64,000 bases of DNA, from positions 9,786,361 through 9,850,360 of the forward strand of contig OZ007518.1 in NCBI GenBank assembly GCA_963931865.1, written 5' to 3'. Shown here piece after piece: positions 38,454-50,100 of this stretch (positions are counted from its first letter, which is position 1; each line of letters opens with the position of its first letter). The notes beneath the pieces were generated by a model. The model had not been told where the DNA came from. It made no database searches and saw nothing but the letters and a program-made list of their open reading frames with translations. A program made the position numbers and the translations under genes. This DNA comes from Axinella damicornis. Taxonomy: Eukaryota; Porifera; Demospongiae; Axinellida; Axinellidae.

Positions 38454-39336
38454 CCTCTGGAGGGTAGTGCAGACCTGACGAATCTCCAGTCTGACGTAGA
38501 CAGAATCAATCATTGGACTGAAGATAACTCCCTTTCCTTAAATACTACTAAATGCAAGAGCATGTTGATAACTAGGAAGAGACGTTGCTCACTCTCAAAC
38601 CAATTCTGTCTCACTCTTCAATCTGTGCCACTTGATCGGGTTTTCCAATTCAAGTACCTTGGGGTCATAATCTGTCATAATCTCTGTTGGTCTGCTCACA
38701 TTTCGGACATTGCAGCAAGGTCTAAGAAAATAATTGGACTTATTTATAGGAAGTTCTACCGTTTCTGCAATACAATCACTCTACGAAAACTGTACCTAAC
38801 TCTTGTCAGACGAATTCTTGAGTATTGCTGTCACATCTGGGACCCCTTTCTGAGTAAGGACATCGAGGTACTTGAATCCGTTCAGAAATTTGCGGCCAAA
38901 GTGTGTACAAAACGTTGGCATGAGCCATACACCTCCTTACGAAACTCCCTATTGCTACCACTACTGAAGGAGCGTAGAGCTGTACTGAAGCTTACTGTGG
39001 TTTATAAGTGCCTGAATGGTCTGATGGTCATGCCCCCAAATACTTTTGCCCCTCTCACCCACTCAAGCTGGAACCTGCGATCTCATGACCATTTTATCCT
39101 GCATCAGCCATTTGCACAACAAGTAGTTACCTATACTCTTGTGTCCCCAACTCTGTTTCTTTGTGGAACCATTTGCCTGTATCTGTTCATTACTGTGTGT
39201 CTCTTCCCTCTTTTAAATCTTGTATTAAGAACTTTGTCTAATTTTTATTACTGTAGGGTGTACTTTACACTAGCTATAATGATGCTATTTGTACATCCTA
39301 TGTGTGTCTATGCCACATGAATTTGTATAATAAAAA
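38453..39336 (+). mobile_element. 5'-truncated non-LTR retrotransposon (RT C-terminus)
   Basis: Open from the first base to a TGA at 39,320. It encodes the C-terminal thumb side of a LINE reverse transcriptase: NHWTEDNSLSLNTTKCKSML, VFQFKYLGVIICHNL, WSAHISDIAARSKKIIGLIY, LYLTLVRRILEYCCHIWDP and LESVQKFAAKVC are hallmarks of CR1/L2/Jockey-like elements. Catalytic YxDD is absent because of the 5' truncation. The 3' end is a short A-rich ATAATAAAAAAATAAG tail. Flanks suggest a short AATAA target duplication, and units A and C show the uninterrupted site. Confidence 0.9.
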
Positions 39337-39649
39337 AATAAGTTAACGCACAAAAATATTGAATTCTGCAGCCGGTGCAGTGCAGTGTGTCTGGCGAGAT
39401 GAGGCTGGCCCGCGAGACTATTGTACGACTTGCATCATGGCCTATAGGGTGAGTTGAAAACGTATTCTTAGTAGAGAACTGTTAATGTTGGGGCGAACCT
39501 GATCTTGAGCGAGCAAGCATAATTTTCGCATAATAAGCTGATAGAGGTGCCTACAGCAATAATTATAACTCAATAAATTAATAATTTATGATAGTGGTAT
39601 TGCCAGATCTTTGTGGGTCACTGTGAGTAAGTCGTGTGCTGGTGATGGT

Positions 39650-40030
39650 TAGTCTCGGAACCAGACCCTTCGCGCGGGGGAGGAGGAAAGGGTCTGGGCA
39701 CCATCTTACATTTGAGTTGTCCCCAGGTAGGAATTTTGACCTAACGAATCAGAAGCATTGATTGTGAATGACGTCAGGGAAAATATTTTTCTCCAGACTT
39801 TCAGTGTCGCCAGCGACTAGACACGGCAAATCGCTGTGCCGTACCGCGTTACCCGCAAGTGTCTGTCAAAAGTCGAGGACAGCAACGAGCAGGTCGACTG
39901 TGATCGTATGCGTGGTATCACAGTTGATCGCTAATTACCACGCATAATTACATTCCGTGAGGACAACTGGAATGTAGGCACGTGCCCAGACCCTTTCCTC
40001 CCCCGTGTGAAGGGTCTGGTTCCGATACTA
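39650..40030. mobile_element. 381-bp fold-back, TAGTCTCGGAACCAGACCC family
   Basis: Ends TAGTCTCGGAACCAGACCCT and AGGGTCTGGTTCCGATACTA. An inner inverted pair ACATTTGAGTTGTCC / GGACAACTGGAATGT shows a second element nested inside. A holds the 47-bp short form at the same site. Confidence 0.85.
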
Positions 40031-40178
40031 GGTGATGGTCGGGTCTGGCTTGTGACAGTCAGCAGATCCTATCCTATCCTATGGAAGTGCAGGGGAATAA
40101 ACCACATCACAGTGCAGCTTTCTGCGTACCTGCTCACCAGAGGCAAGTATAATATTACGGCTGTCAGTGCTGCAGTTC

Positions 40179-40277
40179 TAGTCTTGTTCCCCACTGCCAC
40201 TGTTTGATCGCTTGCAGTATGCCGTATTTTGCATACTGCAAGCGATCGAAAACTTGTGGGTGGTTGGAATGGCCTGG
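40179..40277. mobile_element. Hairpin with GATCGCTTGCAGTATGC stem
   Basis: Ortholog of 21,400 with a shorter loop (CGTATTTT). Confidence 0.8.
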
Positions 40278-40519
40278 AGTGGATGGAGATACTGAGAGCT
40301 GCAGACATTGGAGTGTGCACAGTTTTTACTGCCGCCATCTCGGCAGTATGATATAATTTTAACAAAATTAAATATGGTTAACACCAAGCGCTAGAGCCGT
40401 GGACAGGCCCCCTGCACCTGCCATCAGGCACACACATGCGAGGGTCTGGCTTTGCCAGGCAGCCATGTCGATTGGTCACGTATGATACTTGTTCACCAGC
40501 CCTGATCACAAATTTTATG

Positions 40520-41125
40520 GAGGTGCACCTCGCAGTAATGGAGCTGCACCTCCAGTCAGGGATTTCCCATGATGTAGCAGTGTACAGGAATGGAGCTGCA
40601 TCTCCAGTCAGGGATTTCCCCATGGTGTAGCGGTGTACAGTAATGGAGCTGCACCTCCAGTCAGGGATTTCCCCATGATGTAGCAGTGTACAGTAATGGA
40701 GCTGCACCTCCTGTCAGGGATTTCCCCATGGTGTAGCGGTGTACAGTAATGGAGCTGCACCTCCAGTCAGGGATTTCCCCATGGTGTAGCGGTGTACAGT
40801 AATGGAGCTGCACCTCCAGTCAGGGATTTCCCCATGGTGTAGCAGTGTACAGTAATGGAGCTGCACCTCCAGTCAGGGATTTCCCCATGGTGTAGCGGTG
40901 TACAGTAATGGAGCTCCACCTCCAGTCAGGGATTTCCCCATGGTGTAGCGGTGTACAGTAATGGAGCTGCACCTCCAGTCAGGGATTTCCCCATGGTGTA
41001 GCGGTGTACAGTAATGGAGCTGCACCTCCAGTCAGGGATTTCCCCATGGTGTAGCGGTGTACAGTAATGGAACTGCATCTCCAGTCAGGGATTTCCCCAT
41101 GGTGTAGTGGTGTACAGTAATGGAG
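40520..41125. repeat. 53-bp minisatellite, about 11 copies
   Basis: Same unit as 23,373-25,107, ending in the same GGAGGTGGGCAA border; copy number is about one third of unit A. Confidence 0.95.
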
Positions 41126-41430
41126 GTGGGCAAAAAACATAACTTGTGCTGCTGCTTTTGAGATAAGATGACGTTGTTTATGAATGCACAATGTACCGTA
41201 TAGTTAGTAAAATTTGGCGGGGATTTAATTTGGCGATTTGGCGGTGTAGGAAAAATATGCCAAATTAAATTCTACCAATATTGAACCCCACTCCAGCCGG
41301 CCACTCGGGTATGCATGCGCGTGCACATTAGTAATATTCGCATGCACATACGGTATACGATTATGACGCTGTACCACTATTAAAAGAAAGATAGCTGTAT
41401 ACTCCCCAGAGAATGCGACATCGGGGATTC
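41126..41430. other. Unit border sequence
   Basis: Shared with 25,108-25,410. Contains TACCGTATAGT...AAATTTGGCGGGGATT, AT-rich fold-back remnants. No gene. Confidence 0.5.
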
Positions 41431-42351
41431 CTCTCTCTCTGGGAAGGAACTAAGCATACTTTGGAACTACATGCCTAATATTTTTCGAGGGACGTGGCCA
41501 ACGATTGTGCTAGAGCGCATCACCACCACAGCATAGGGATCCTGAGTATTGTTGGTCTCCCTGGCGCACTCGGACGGTGGGACTCCAAACTGTATGTAAA
41601 ACGTGATGGATGTCACGTTACTTTCCGCATACATTCAACGTTAGCCTATAGCGAGTTCGATACTCTCTTCTTCTTCATTAAACACTCTTGCTTTAAGTAG
41701 GTAAACCTTCTTTGCATGTTATTCCTACTAAAGCTCAACAATGCATCAGTGCAGACACGTAATAAGCATCTCTCCACTAGTGTTGTATATGCATTGCACA
41801 CAAGGTGCCACATCGTAAGCAGATTAGTAATTCCTGTGCTGTACTACTGGACTCCTCGTCAAAATCATTCCCAAAAACTGTGTTCCCAGGGTAAAAATTG
41901 TCACTAGACTGTGTTATCCATAAAACTGTGGATCTAGTTTGATGAAAAGAAGAGGTATTCTTCTCCAAGACACTGTCACTAGCTATACGACCCTAGCTGT
42001 AGAGCTCTAGCTCTATAGCCCTGACCTCTGACCTGGTTCAATGGGAATGTGCAGCAGACAATGGAACAAGTTAATGATGACCACTCTTTGTGTTGAAGAC
42101 ATCAGCACACGTCAATGTAAAGCATCACAGTGCTTACACTCTGATCACAGTAATAGTCTTGAAAGTAGACGTCTTTCCTAGGCCATTTGATGACAATTGT
42201 GTGTTTTGATCCGATTGAGACGGAGTTAAAAATTGTTATGGGATGTGCTTCCACATGTGTTTGACAGGATGCATAGATAGGATAAATAGATAGATAGATG
42301 AGACAGTACACTGTGCCTTCATTTTGTTGATGCATTAGAGGAATTTCTCCA

Positions 42352-42712
42352 TTACCGGTGATGGTGACAGGGCCGTTAATGGTGGTGGTGGCAGGACCGG
42401 TAACGGTGATGGTGACAGGGCTGTTAATGGTGGTGGTGGCAGGACCGGTAACGGTGATGGTGACAGGGCTGTTAATGGTGGTGGTGGCAGGACCGGTAAC
42501 GGTGATGGTGACAGGGCTGTTAATGGTGGTGGTGGCAGGACCGGTAACAGTGATGGTGACAGGGCTGTTAATGGTGGTGGTGGCAGGACCGGTAACGGTG
42601 ATGGTGACAGGGCTGTTAATGGTGGTGGTGGCAGGACCAGTAACGGTGATGGTGACAGGGCTGTTAATGGTGGTGGCGGCAGGACCGGTAACGGTGATGG
42701 TGACAGTTGCCA
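42352..42712. repeat. 48-bp minisatellite, about 7.5 copies
   Basis: Same unit and nearly the same copy number as in unit B. Confidence 0.95.
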
Positions 42713-42821
42713 TGGCCATTGTACTTGTTTAGATTCCCTTGTTTCCATTGCACGTACCCTTCGTAACATAGATTATGATCATCTATCATCTCACATACCC
42801 TTCTAAGTATATACCCATCTA

Positions 42822-43377
42822 AGGCCATAGTAACAAAATTCATAGTTTCTGGTCACCGCCCGCATTTAAAAAGACCACCGCTTGGAGCTTTTTTATTAAT
42901 AGAGTTCAAAGGTCGTTGCACATGCGTGCTTCTGTCAGTTGTCAGTTACCTCGTGATGTTAGTCTCGGTTAGTATTGCTGCTGGTTTCAAGCTTATTTTA
43001 CCCTGGGCAATCATGGTGGTGCAGGAATGTTGCTCTCTTGTAGAGTTATATACTGGAATTCGCGATGGCAGTATTGAAGTTCCGTCTACCAGCAGCCGCC
43101 CTTTCGAGTTTCCTGAAACCTACAAAGAGCAGCCATTTTCCGTAGTTGTGGCAAGTAAGCAATCAGTCCCTTTCAGCCATGCAATCTGGTAGTAAAGTTA
43201 GGGGAAGCGGCTGCCTTTGGCACTTACCTGAAGTTTATGGTCGAGCGGCCTGGGGATTGTGATATGGCGGCGAAAGGACGCCTATAATAAGTAACGAATA
43301 TTAAATTAAAAGTACCGCCTGCATGGAATATTTGAATAATTCATGACCAGAAACTATGAATTTTGTTACTATGGCCT
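42822..43377. mobile_element. 556-bp element with 34-bp inverted repeats
   Basis: AGGCCATAGTAACAAAATTC / ATAGTTTCTGGTCA at the left is an exact inverse of the right end TGACCAGAAACTAT / GAATTTTGTTACTATGGCCT. It lies within 25 bases of the point where unit C homology stops. An 89-codon frame inside (42,926-43,192, MLLSVVSYLVMLVSVSIAAG...) ends near a GCAAGTAAGC donor-like site; I do not recognise it. Confidence 0.8.
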
Positions 43378-43514
43378 AACATTTTTGTGTTCATCATCAT
43401 AACTTTATCATTGGTTACAGCACAAGTTCATTATTTTGTAAATTCTAGGAATAAATATAACAAAATACAAAAATAAATCCGACTGGCAAAATACTAGGCA
43501 TAGTCTGCAAGTAT

Positions 43515-43805
43515 GTTAACTCTTTACCAAGTTCAACCAATCACTGCAAAAGCCGTCATGAGCTCCCATAAGCCCACAAGAATTTATATAATATTAGGTG
43601 TTATACCTTAATACAGGGCTTTTGCTTCCTGTTTCTTACGGTTGGTAAAGAGTTAACCATGTCTGACTAATGCTGGTTGCTGGTTGGTAAAGAGTTAACC
43701 CTGTCTGACTAATGCTGGTTGCTGGTTGGTAAAGAGTTAACCCTGTCTGACTAATGCTGGTTGCTGGTTGGTAAAGAGTTAACCCTTTCTGACTAATGCT
43801 GGCTG
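43515..43805. repeat. Fold-back element plus 42-bp tandem repeat
   Basis: GTTAACTCTTTACCAA (43,515) and TTGGTAAAGAGTTAAC (43,641) form the ends of a ~140-bp fold-back. Its right end is then repeated four times at a 42-bp period (43,641, 43,683, 43,725, 43,767), with GTTGGTAAAGAGTTAACC in each unit. Confidence 0.85.
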
Positions 43806-44541
43806 CCAGCCATGGCTCTCCGCTTGAGTAGTATAACCCGTGCTCTCTGCATCCTCCTCCCTGCCATGAACATGTACAGTCTCCGTGGAAGCAATCGGAA
43901 GAAGTAGCCCTGCACAGAGATGCAAGATGAGAACAGTCACTTGAAGGAGAGACAGGCTACTGGAAAGAAAAGACTCCCAGCCTCATTCCCAAGCCACTCC
44001 TAGCCTCATTCCAGGCCACTCCTAGCCTCATTCCCAAGCCTCAATCCTACACAGCCTGTTCCCACCAGTCCGTCACTTGCAGTACAGCATACATTGTACT
44101 CAAAGTCAGAGGAGATTCAAAACTTTTGAAACTGACCTCACAAAATGTAACCCTAAACCTCGGGAACTGCCTGGACCTTGAGAACAAGGAACGGTATACG
44201 TGATAGCATGCCAACTCTCCCTACCCATCCAGCATTAATGACATCATTGTCAAAAGAAGGTTGTGGAGTCCTTCTGATTGTCGATATGTACCTAGGTTGC
44301 TATGGGTTACAATGGACGTGGCTGTTCCAGAGTTCTGGTTGCTTTCATGCGTTTCTGGTATTCAGGAATACAAAATTTAATGTCTTTGATCGTAAAATTT
44401 GTTGAACAGATTGTACTTGTGCTATCATTATAATTATGAGCATTCAATTTGTGCTGAATTGGAGAAAGCATTACATGTTGCAAAGCACCTTACATGGAGT
44501 CGTCTACTGTTAGACTATTCTAACTGTTATTACTGACAGAC
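43806..44541. other. Gene-free stretch
   Basis: Contains several half-arms of the GCCTCATTCCC hairpin (43,980-44,045) and no supported exon. The missing last exon of the minus-strand HSD17B12-like copy should lie here but is not visible. Confidence 0.5.
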
Positions 44542-44693
44542 CTGCACAGCGTGTATCCAGTATCCGAAGGTGGTATTCTGGATGCCGATGGTTGCCACGG
44601 CAGTGCGGGCATACGTCTCCGGACTGGGGGTGGAGTAGGTTACTCTACGAGCATTGCTCATTGCCGTGGTAACCATGCCTGCCATTACTGTCT

Positions 44694-44752
44694 AGTGTGT
44701 GTGTGTGTGAGATTGTGAGTGTGTGTGAGTGTGTGTGTGTGTGTGGGGGGGG
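44694..44752. repeat. (TG)n microsatellite
   Basis: TGTGTGTG with GAGTG interruptions and a G8 run. It replaces the 5' part of exon 10 of the minus-strand HSD17B12-like copy. Confidence 0.9.
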
Positions 44753-45118
44753 TGTCATCGTGTGAGGGGGTGCATGTGTGTATGACTGATTGGTGAGGAT
44801 GAGTAAAGATGAGTGACTGCTGTAATTGGCAGTGAATATCAAAGTATCATACCCAGTACATGCACACACAAACCATGCCTTGCAATGCAAGCTAGTGTTT
44901 GCATGATGGCAGCTCAGTGAGGATCACTGTTCTGTGGAGCAGTGAGCACTCCTGTACCCACCTGTACGATGATTCCCTGAGAGCCATACTCTTGCCTCAA
45001 GCTGTCAGAGAAGTAGTTCACAAACACCTGTGAAAGACAACGTCATGGCAACCAGCAGTACAGTTAATGTCACCGCAATGACCAGGAGCATTATGATGCA
45101 CTCCTGAATAGATCAGAC

Positions 45119-45164
45119 TAGCCTCGTTCCCACGCCCACACGTGTGGGCCTGGGAACGAGGCTA
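45119..45164. mobile_element. GCCTCGTTCCC hairpin, minimal form
   Basis: TAGCCTCGTTCCCACGCCCA, then CGTGTGGGCCTGGGAACGAG and GCTA. Confidence 0.85.
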
Positions 45165-45775
45165 AGATCAGACTGCATTCAGCTCTGATTATGAACTGCT
45201 AAATGAGTACTATTATTTCCTGTGCAGGAGTAAAATGTGGCTCTCTGATTGGTTAGAGCTAAGTTGAACGCAGTGTACTCCATATGAACAAGTAACGATG
45301 GTGAATGTGTGTGTGTACGTGGTGAGTGAGGTGTGTGTGTGTGTGAGTGTGTGTGTGGTGAGTGATGTACTTTGGAGGCGGTGTAAACAGCCAGTAGAGC
45401 ACACGGGGCAATAGCACCGATGGTGGATAGGTTTACAATGATGCCACCCTTTCTGTGTGTGAGTGTGTGTGTGCGTGTGTGCGTGTGTGTGTGTAGAGTA
45501 AGCAACTGATGTTCAGTCATCCACTGTTAACACCAGAGGTAGTGAGAGATATCCTAAATTAATGTTCAATGCCCCAAAACATTCATTTTGGTGTAAGAAA
45601 TGGGACTGCACCTCACTGTGATACAAAACGTGCAGGCTTCCAGTGCCAGCAATGATGGTTGAACGTCCTCTGATGTGAGTGTATGTGTGGTGTGTGTGAG
45701 TGTGTTTACCTCTCCAGCATTCGTGGTAGCAACAGATGAGTCATCTGTAAATCAGACGAATGACATCAACCAAAA

Positions 45776-46055
45776 CTCCAGCCCCTCCCTCTGCCCCACT
45801 CCTAGCCCCTCCCCAGTCCCTCTCCTAGCCCCTCCCTCTGCCCAACTCCTAGCCCCTCCCTCCGAGCTGCCCATCCTAGCCCCTCCCCAGTCCCTCTTCC
45901 CTCTCCTAGCCCCTCCCTAGTCCCTTGTCCCTCTCCTAGCCCCTCCCTCTATCCCTCCCCAGGCCCTCGTCCCTCTCCTAGCCCCTCCCTCTGCCCCTAC
46001 CCAGTCCCTCGTCCCTCTCCTAGCCCCCTCCCCAGTCCCTCGTCCCTCTCGACTG
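45776..46055. repeat. Pyrimidine-rich minisatellite CCTAGCCCCTCCC
   Basis: Irregular repeats of TCTCCTAGCCCCTCCC with CCAGTCCCTCGTCCC, almost free of purines on the plus strand. It occupies the place of the lost exon 4b-6 segment of the minus-strand copy. Confidence 0.9.
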
Positions 46056-46129
46056 AAATGATTCGGACTTCGCGACCATGCTTCTCCTCTGGGGCGGAGA
46101 GTAAATGGTGAGCATGTGAGGGTGTGGGA

Positions 46130-47135
46130 GGTGGGGAGGTTCTGCTACCAATCAACTCACTGATCTCGTCAGCCACTGTCTGCAGTTTGTCCTGAGAGCG
46201 ACTCATGATGACCACATTCAGCCCTTGCCTGGCCAGCTGAAAATGAAGCAATCCGCAATCAATTCACTGAACAGCAACATGATGATGTGATACTCACCTC
46301 CAGTGCATAGCCCCTTCCTATACCCTCAGATGCTCCCGTCACAACTGGAATGGGAGAAGTGGAATGGAAACACAGGAATCAGACCAGCAATGGAATGTGC
46401 ACACAGGTGTCAGACTGACAATGGAAGGACACAGACTGGGAACAGAATGAACACATGGGAACCAGCCCACCTGCCCATGGTCCGTATTTCTTGAGGTTGA
46501 TTCGAGAGATGCCCCACGGAGCCAGGAAGAAGGCACAGAACCCTCCCGACAGCTGCCGCAGCTGAGACCATACCAACCTGACCACGTACAGTGAGCCCAC
46601 CACAGCAGCAACGTTCCTGCAGAGAAGAGAATTAGAAGCAGACAATCGAGTCTACGGGAGTCACCTCCCCTTGCAGAAACTACAAGGCACACCTAACCTC
46701 ATTCCCAGGTGGCATGGGAACGAGGCTAGCACCAGACCCTCTCATGTGTAAGTGGGCTGGCTTACAACAACACTAACAGCTGGCACGGGTAATGCGGGTA
46801 TTTCGGAACAGAGGGATAATTCAGAACACTATAGCCTTCCATTGTCAGTCTGACTCGTATGTGCACATTCCATTGCTGGTCTGATTCCCGTGTTTCCATT
46901 CCACTTCTCCCATTTCAGTTGTGACGGGAGCATCTGAGGGTATAGCAAGGGGCTATGCACTGGAGGTGAGTATCACATCATCATGTTGCTGTTCAGTGAA
47001 TTGATTGAGGATCGCTAATTCATTTTCAGCTGGCCAGGCAAGGACTGAATGTGGTCATCATGAGTCGCTCTCAGGACAAACTGCAGACAGTGGCTGATGA
47101 GATCAGTGAGTTGATTGCTGGTAGTGGTATTACCC
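46130..47135. repeat. Inverted repeat covering exons 2-3 of both HSD17B12-like copies
   Basis: Arms about 46,130-46,440 and 46,840-47,135, separated by ~400 bp. Introns are as similar as exons: both arms share GTGAGTATCACATCATCATG and the intron-1 stretch TGTTTCCATTCCACTTCTCC. Exons outside the arms are much more diverged. Confidence 0.9.
46692..46729. mobile_element. GCCTCGTTCCC hairpin, minimal form
   Basis: CTAACCTCATTCCCAGGTGG then CATGGGAACGAGGCTAG, between the two divergent gene copies. Confidence 0.75.
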
Positions 47136-50100
47136 CCCCTCCCAATCCTCTCCACCCTCATCCCCCATCCACACACACACATATTCCCTCCTTGCCCCCC
47201 ACAGAGGAGAAGTACGGTCGTGAAGTTCGGACCATTCCAGTTGACTTCTCTGGTGGTTTTGAGATCTACCCACAGATAGCTGAAAACCTGCAGGACCTTG
47301 ACATTGGAGTTCTTGGTGAGGGACTGCATGAATACCATGAACCCCCAGGATAGACAGGGATGTGTGTACCCCTCCCACCCTCTCTGAGCTCCAGTCAGTA
47401 TACAAATGATGTGTGTGTTTCCACATTTGTAGTGAACAACGTCGGATACAGTCTGGAATATCCTGATTTCTTTGCTGAAGTACCAGAAGAAGTGAGTTGT
47501 GATATATGAAATTTGCCGGTAATGATTGAGATGACCTTCTTCTTCACAGCGCCTGTACAAAGTTGTCCAGATCAACTGTCATCCGGTAGTGCAGGTGAGG
47601 TGAACGTTTGAGTGTGTCACAGATGACAATCAAGATCCTCTTCTTCCTCCCTCTCACCCTCCCAGATGACTCGTATGCTGCTGCCAAAGATGGTCGACAA
47701 GTGAGTGACTCTTTGCACACTCCTGTTTCTCCTCTTCCTAGCCTCCTCCCGTTACTCTCCTCCCTCCCCTCCTCCCCTTTCTCTCCACCATTCCTATCCC
47801 TTCCCCCTTCCTTCTTTGCTCCTCACTCCCTCATTTCCTCTCTCCCCTCCTCCCCTTCCCTCCCCTTCCCTCCCCTCCTCCCCTTCTCTCCCCTTCTCTC
47901 CCCTCCTCCCCTTCCCTCCCCTTCCCTCCCCTCCTCCCCTCCTCCCCTTCTCTCCCCTCCTCCCCTTCTCTCCCCTTCTCTCCCCTCCTCCCCTTCCCTC
48001 CCCTTCCCTCCCCTCCTCCCCTCCTCCCCTTCTCTCCCCTCCTCCCCTTCTCTCCCCTCCTTCCTTTCACTCCCCTGCTCCCTTTCCCTCCCCTCCTCCC
48101 CTTCCTTCCCCTCCTCCCTTTCCCTCCCCTCCTCCCCTTCCCTCCCCTCCTTCCTTTCCCTCTCCTCCTCCCCTTCCTCCCCTCCTCCCCATTCTCACTT
48201 CACCTCCCCAACCTCCCCCCTCCCCACTACACCTCTAGAGGGCGTGGTATAATTGTGAACATCTCATCGGGTTCAGCTGATGTTCCTCTCCAGCTGTTTA
48301 CCGTCTACTCCACCTCCAAGGTACGTTGATACCGTCTAGCAAGGTTTCATTTTGTGGTGGCAGGGTGGGAGGGGGGGGGGGGGAGGAGGGGGGGGGGGGG
48401 GAGGAGGGGGGGGGGGGGGGAGGAGGGGGGGGGGGGGGAGGAGGGAGGGGGGGGGGGGGGGGGGAGGGGAGGGGAGGAGGGGGCGAGGGGGGCAGAGGGT
48501 TGCATCGACCCCCCTTGAATGTTTGCTGCCTCGATTTTGTCCCCGGCCCTTGAACGATTTTGAAACACTGTCTAGTGATTCACTAGCATTTACAGAACTG
48601 GCTGGTAGAAGGTAAAAGTGCTTTGAGATCGTTATTAACTATTTTAGTGCAATTTACACCACCAGAGAATCCATTGCTGATCACTGTGCTCTTATCTTTC
48701 AAATTGGACTTACTTTTCTAGAGTTATGGGCAGCTAGAATGTGGTCAACACACAAGTTTATTTCGATTGTACACGCATCACATCATGACCGCCATCTCTC
48801 CACTCTCCTGCAGAGGTTCGAGTGCCATTTCTCAGATGCCCTGCGTAAGGAGTACAGCTCAAAGGGGATCATCGTGCAGGTGTGTGTGCTACTAGCATAC
48901 TATGTAGTGTACACACATTGTCTGACAACACGCAGGATCATTACCACACTATGATGTCATAGCATACTACACTATGATGTCATCACTATGATGTCATAGC
49001 ACATCAGTCACCCTACAAAGCTGGAGTGCTGTTACTGCCAATTTTGGCTTAATTGAAATGCCTTGATTGGTAGAAAATGGTTTCCAAACTGTGCCAGTTT
49101 TGGCATGTGAACATACCTCCCCTCCCTCCCTCCCTCCCTCCCTCTCTCCCTCCCTCCCTCCCTCTCTCCCTCCCTCCCTCCCTCTCTCCCTCCCTCCCAC
49201 TCCCCCACCTAGCTAGCATTGTATTGCATCTGTTCTCCCAGGATGTCAAGCCCCATATTGTTGCTACGGCAATGAGTGGTATCCATAGGACCTCCCGGTT
49301 CATTCCCAATCCCATCACCTACACCCGAGCAGCTGTGGCCACCATCGGCATCCAGCACACCACATACGGCTACTTCTATCATGCACTGCAGGTGAGATAG
49401 TATTGTTGTGGGTCCACCTTCTACATCTGCTGAGTCACATGTGAGTCACATGTCTATCTGCTTTGCTGAAGTTCATATAGGTGTTAGATCCCACTAGGTT
49501 ATTTATAGCATAGTAAGTGTGTATTAACCTTATTTGGTGATGCTGCCCATCCTTCTATATAGAACTATTCTGGTATAAATAGCATTTGTTCGGTTGTCAC
49601 TAACATCATGCCTTCAGAGTAAGTGCACTACTATTTCGTCTGGTGATGTGAAGGAGGCGGGGTGTGTGGCTGGTTGACTGGAGAGGGGGTTGTCGACCAG
49701 CTGGACATTTCCATCACTACTGCCCATAGAACAATGCATTCCTAAAAGGTTTTCCCTCCCAAACGCCGTAACCAATCCTGGCTTAACAATTAAGTCAACA
49801 CTACCCCATATAGGTGCTAAATTTTGAGGAGAGAGCCAGGGACCGAGGCTGCATGAAGGTTGGGTTGACATATGGAGGAGTAGCTTCAGACACCTGATAA
49901 TTGTCGGCAAGACTGCCGGTGTTGATAGCCTCGTTCCCAGGCCCCACCCAGATTTTTGTCGCTTGCAGTACGGAAAAGCGTTCTTTCGTGCAACCGAAAG
50001 CGGCGCGCGGGCCTGGGAACGAGGCTATGATGTTGACTGATCAATCACTCCGTGGTCTGTGTTTGCAACCAGTAGTGCGCTTTTCATAAAGTTAACGTGA

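Larger units (their letters stand above)
25411..41430 (+). repeat. Tandem duplication unit B
   Basis: Shortest copy (16.0 kb). Relative to A it lacks the ~2.3-kb leader insertion, most of intron 1, a 1.5-kb block covering exons 6b-7, and the 792-bp transposon. It gains a LINE fragment, a ~570-bp insertion and two fold-back elements. Substitutions relative to A and C are visibly more frequent than between A and C. Confidence 0.9.
44542..46616 (-). pseudogene. hsd17b12: HSD17B12-like 3-oxoacyl-CoA reductase, decayed copy
   Basis: Minus-strand exons by homology to the plus copy: 46,471-46,616 (VAAVVGSLYVVRLVWSQLRQ..., ends KKYGPWA), 46,298-46,344 (VVTGASEGIGRGYALE), 46,161-46,236, a truncated exon at about 46,105-46,060 (EKHGREVRIISVE), 45,710-45,744 (MTHLLLPRMLE), 45,371-45,452 (GGIIVNLSTIGAIAP ... 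VYTASK), 44,962-45,027 and 44,542 to about 44,678. Half of exon 4 and all of exons 5-6 (including NNxG) are replaced by a pyrimidine-rich minisatellite. Exon 10 has lost its start to a (CA)n tract and exon 11 is absent. Thr stands where the SDR catalytic Ser is expected (13 residues before Tyr). The cofactor motif TGxxxGIG and YxxxK are intact. It is an SDR of the fatty-acid elongation / 17-beta-HSD type by family; a pseudogene by structure. Confidence 0.75.

Noticed and set aside
45675..45920. Pro-rich frame LLAPPSAQLLAPPSELPIL
   Set aside because: Pyrimidine-rich minisatellite in the decayed minus-strand gene copy.
47608..48252. Ser/Pro/Leu-rich protein of over 200 residues
   Set aside because: Lies in a polypyrimidine intron between two well-defined HSD17B12-like exons.
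48326..48615. Glycine-rich protein
   Set aside because: Reads a G homopolymer tract in an intron.
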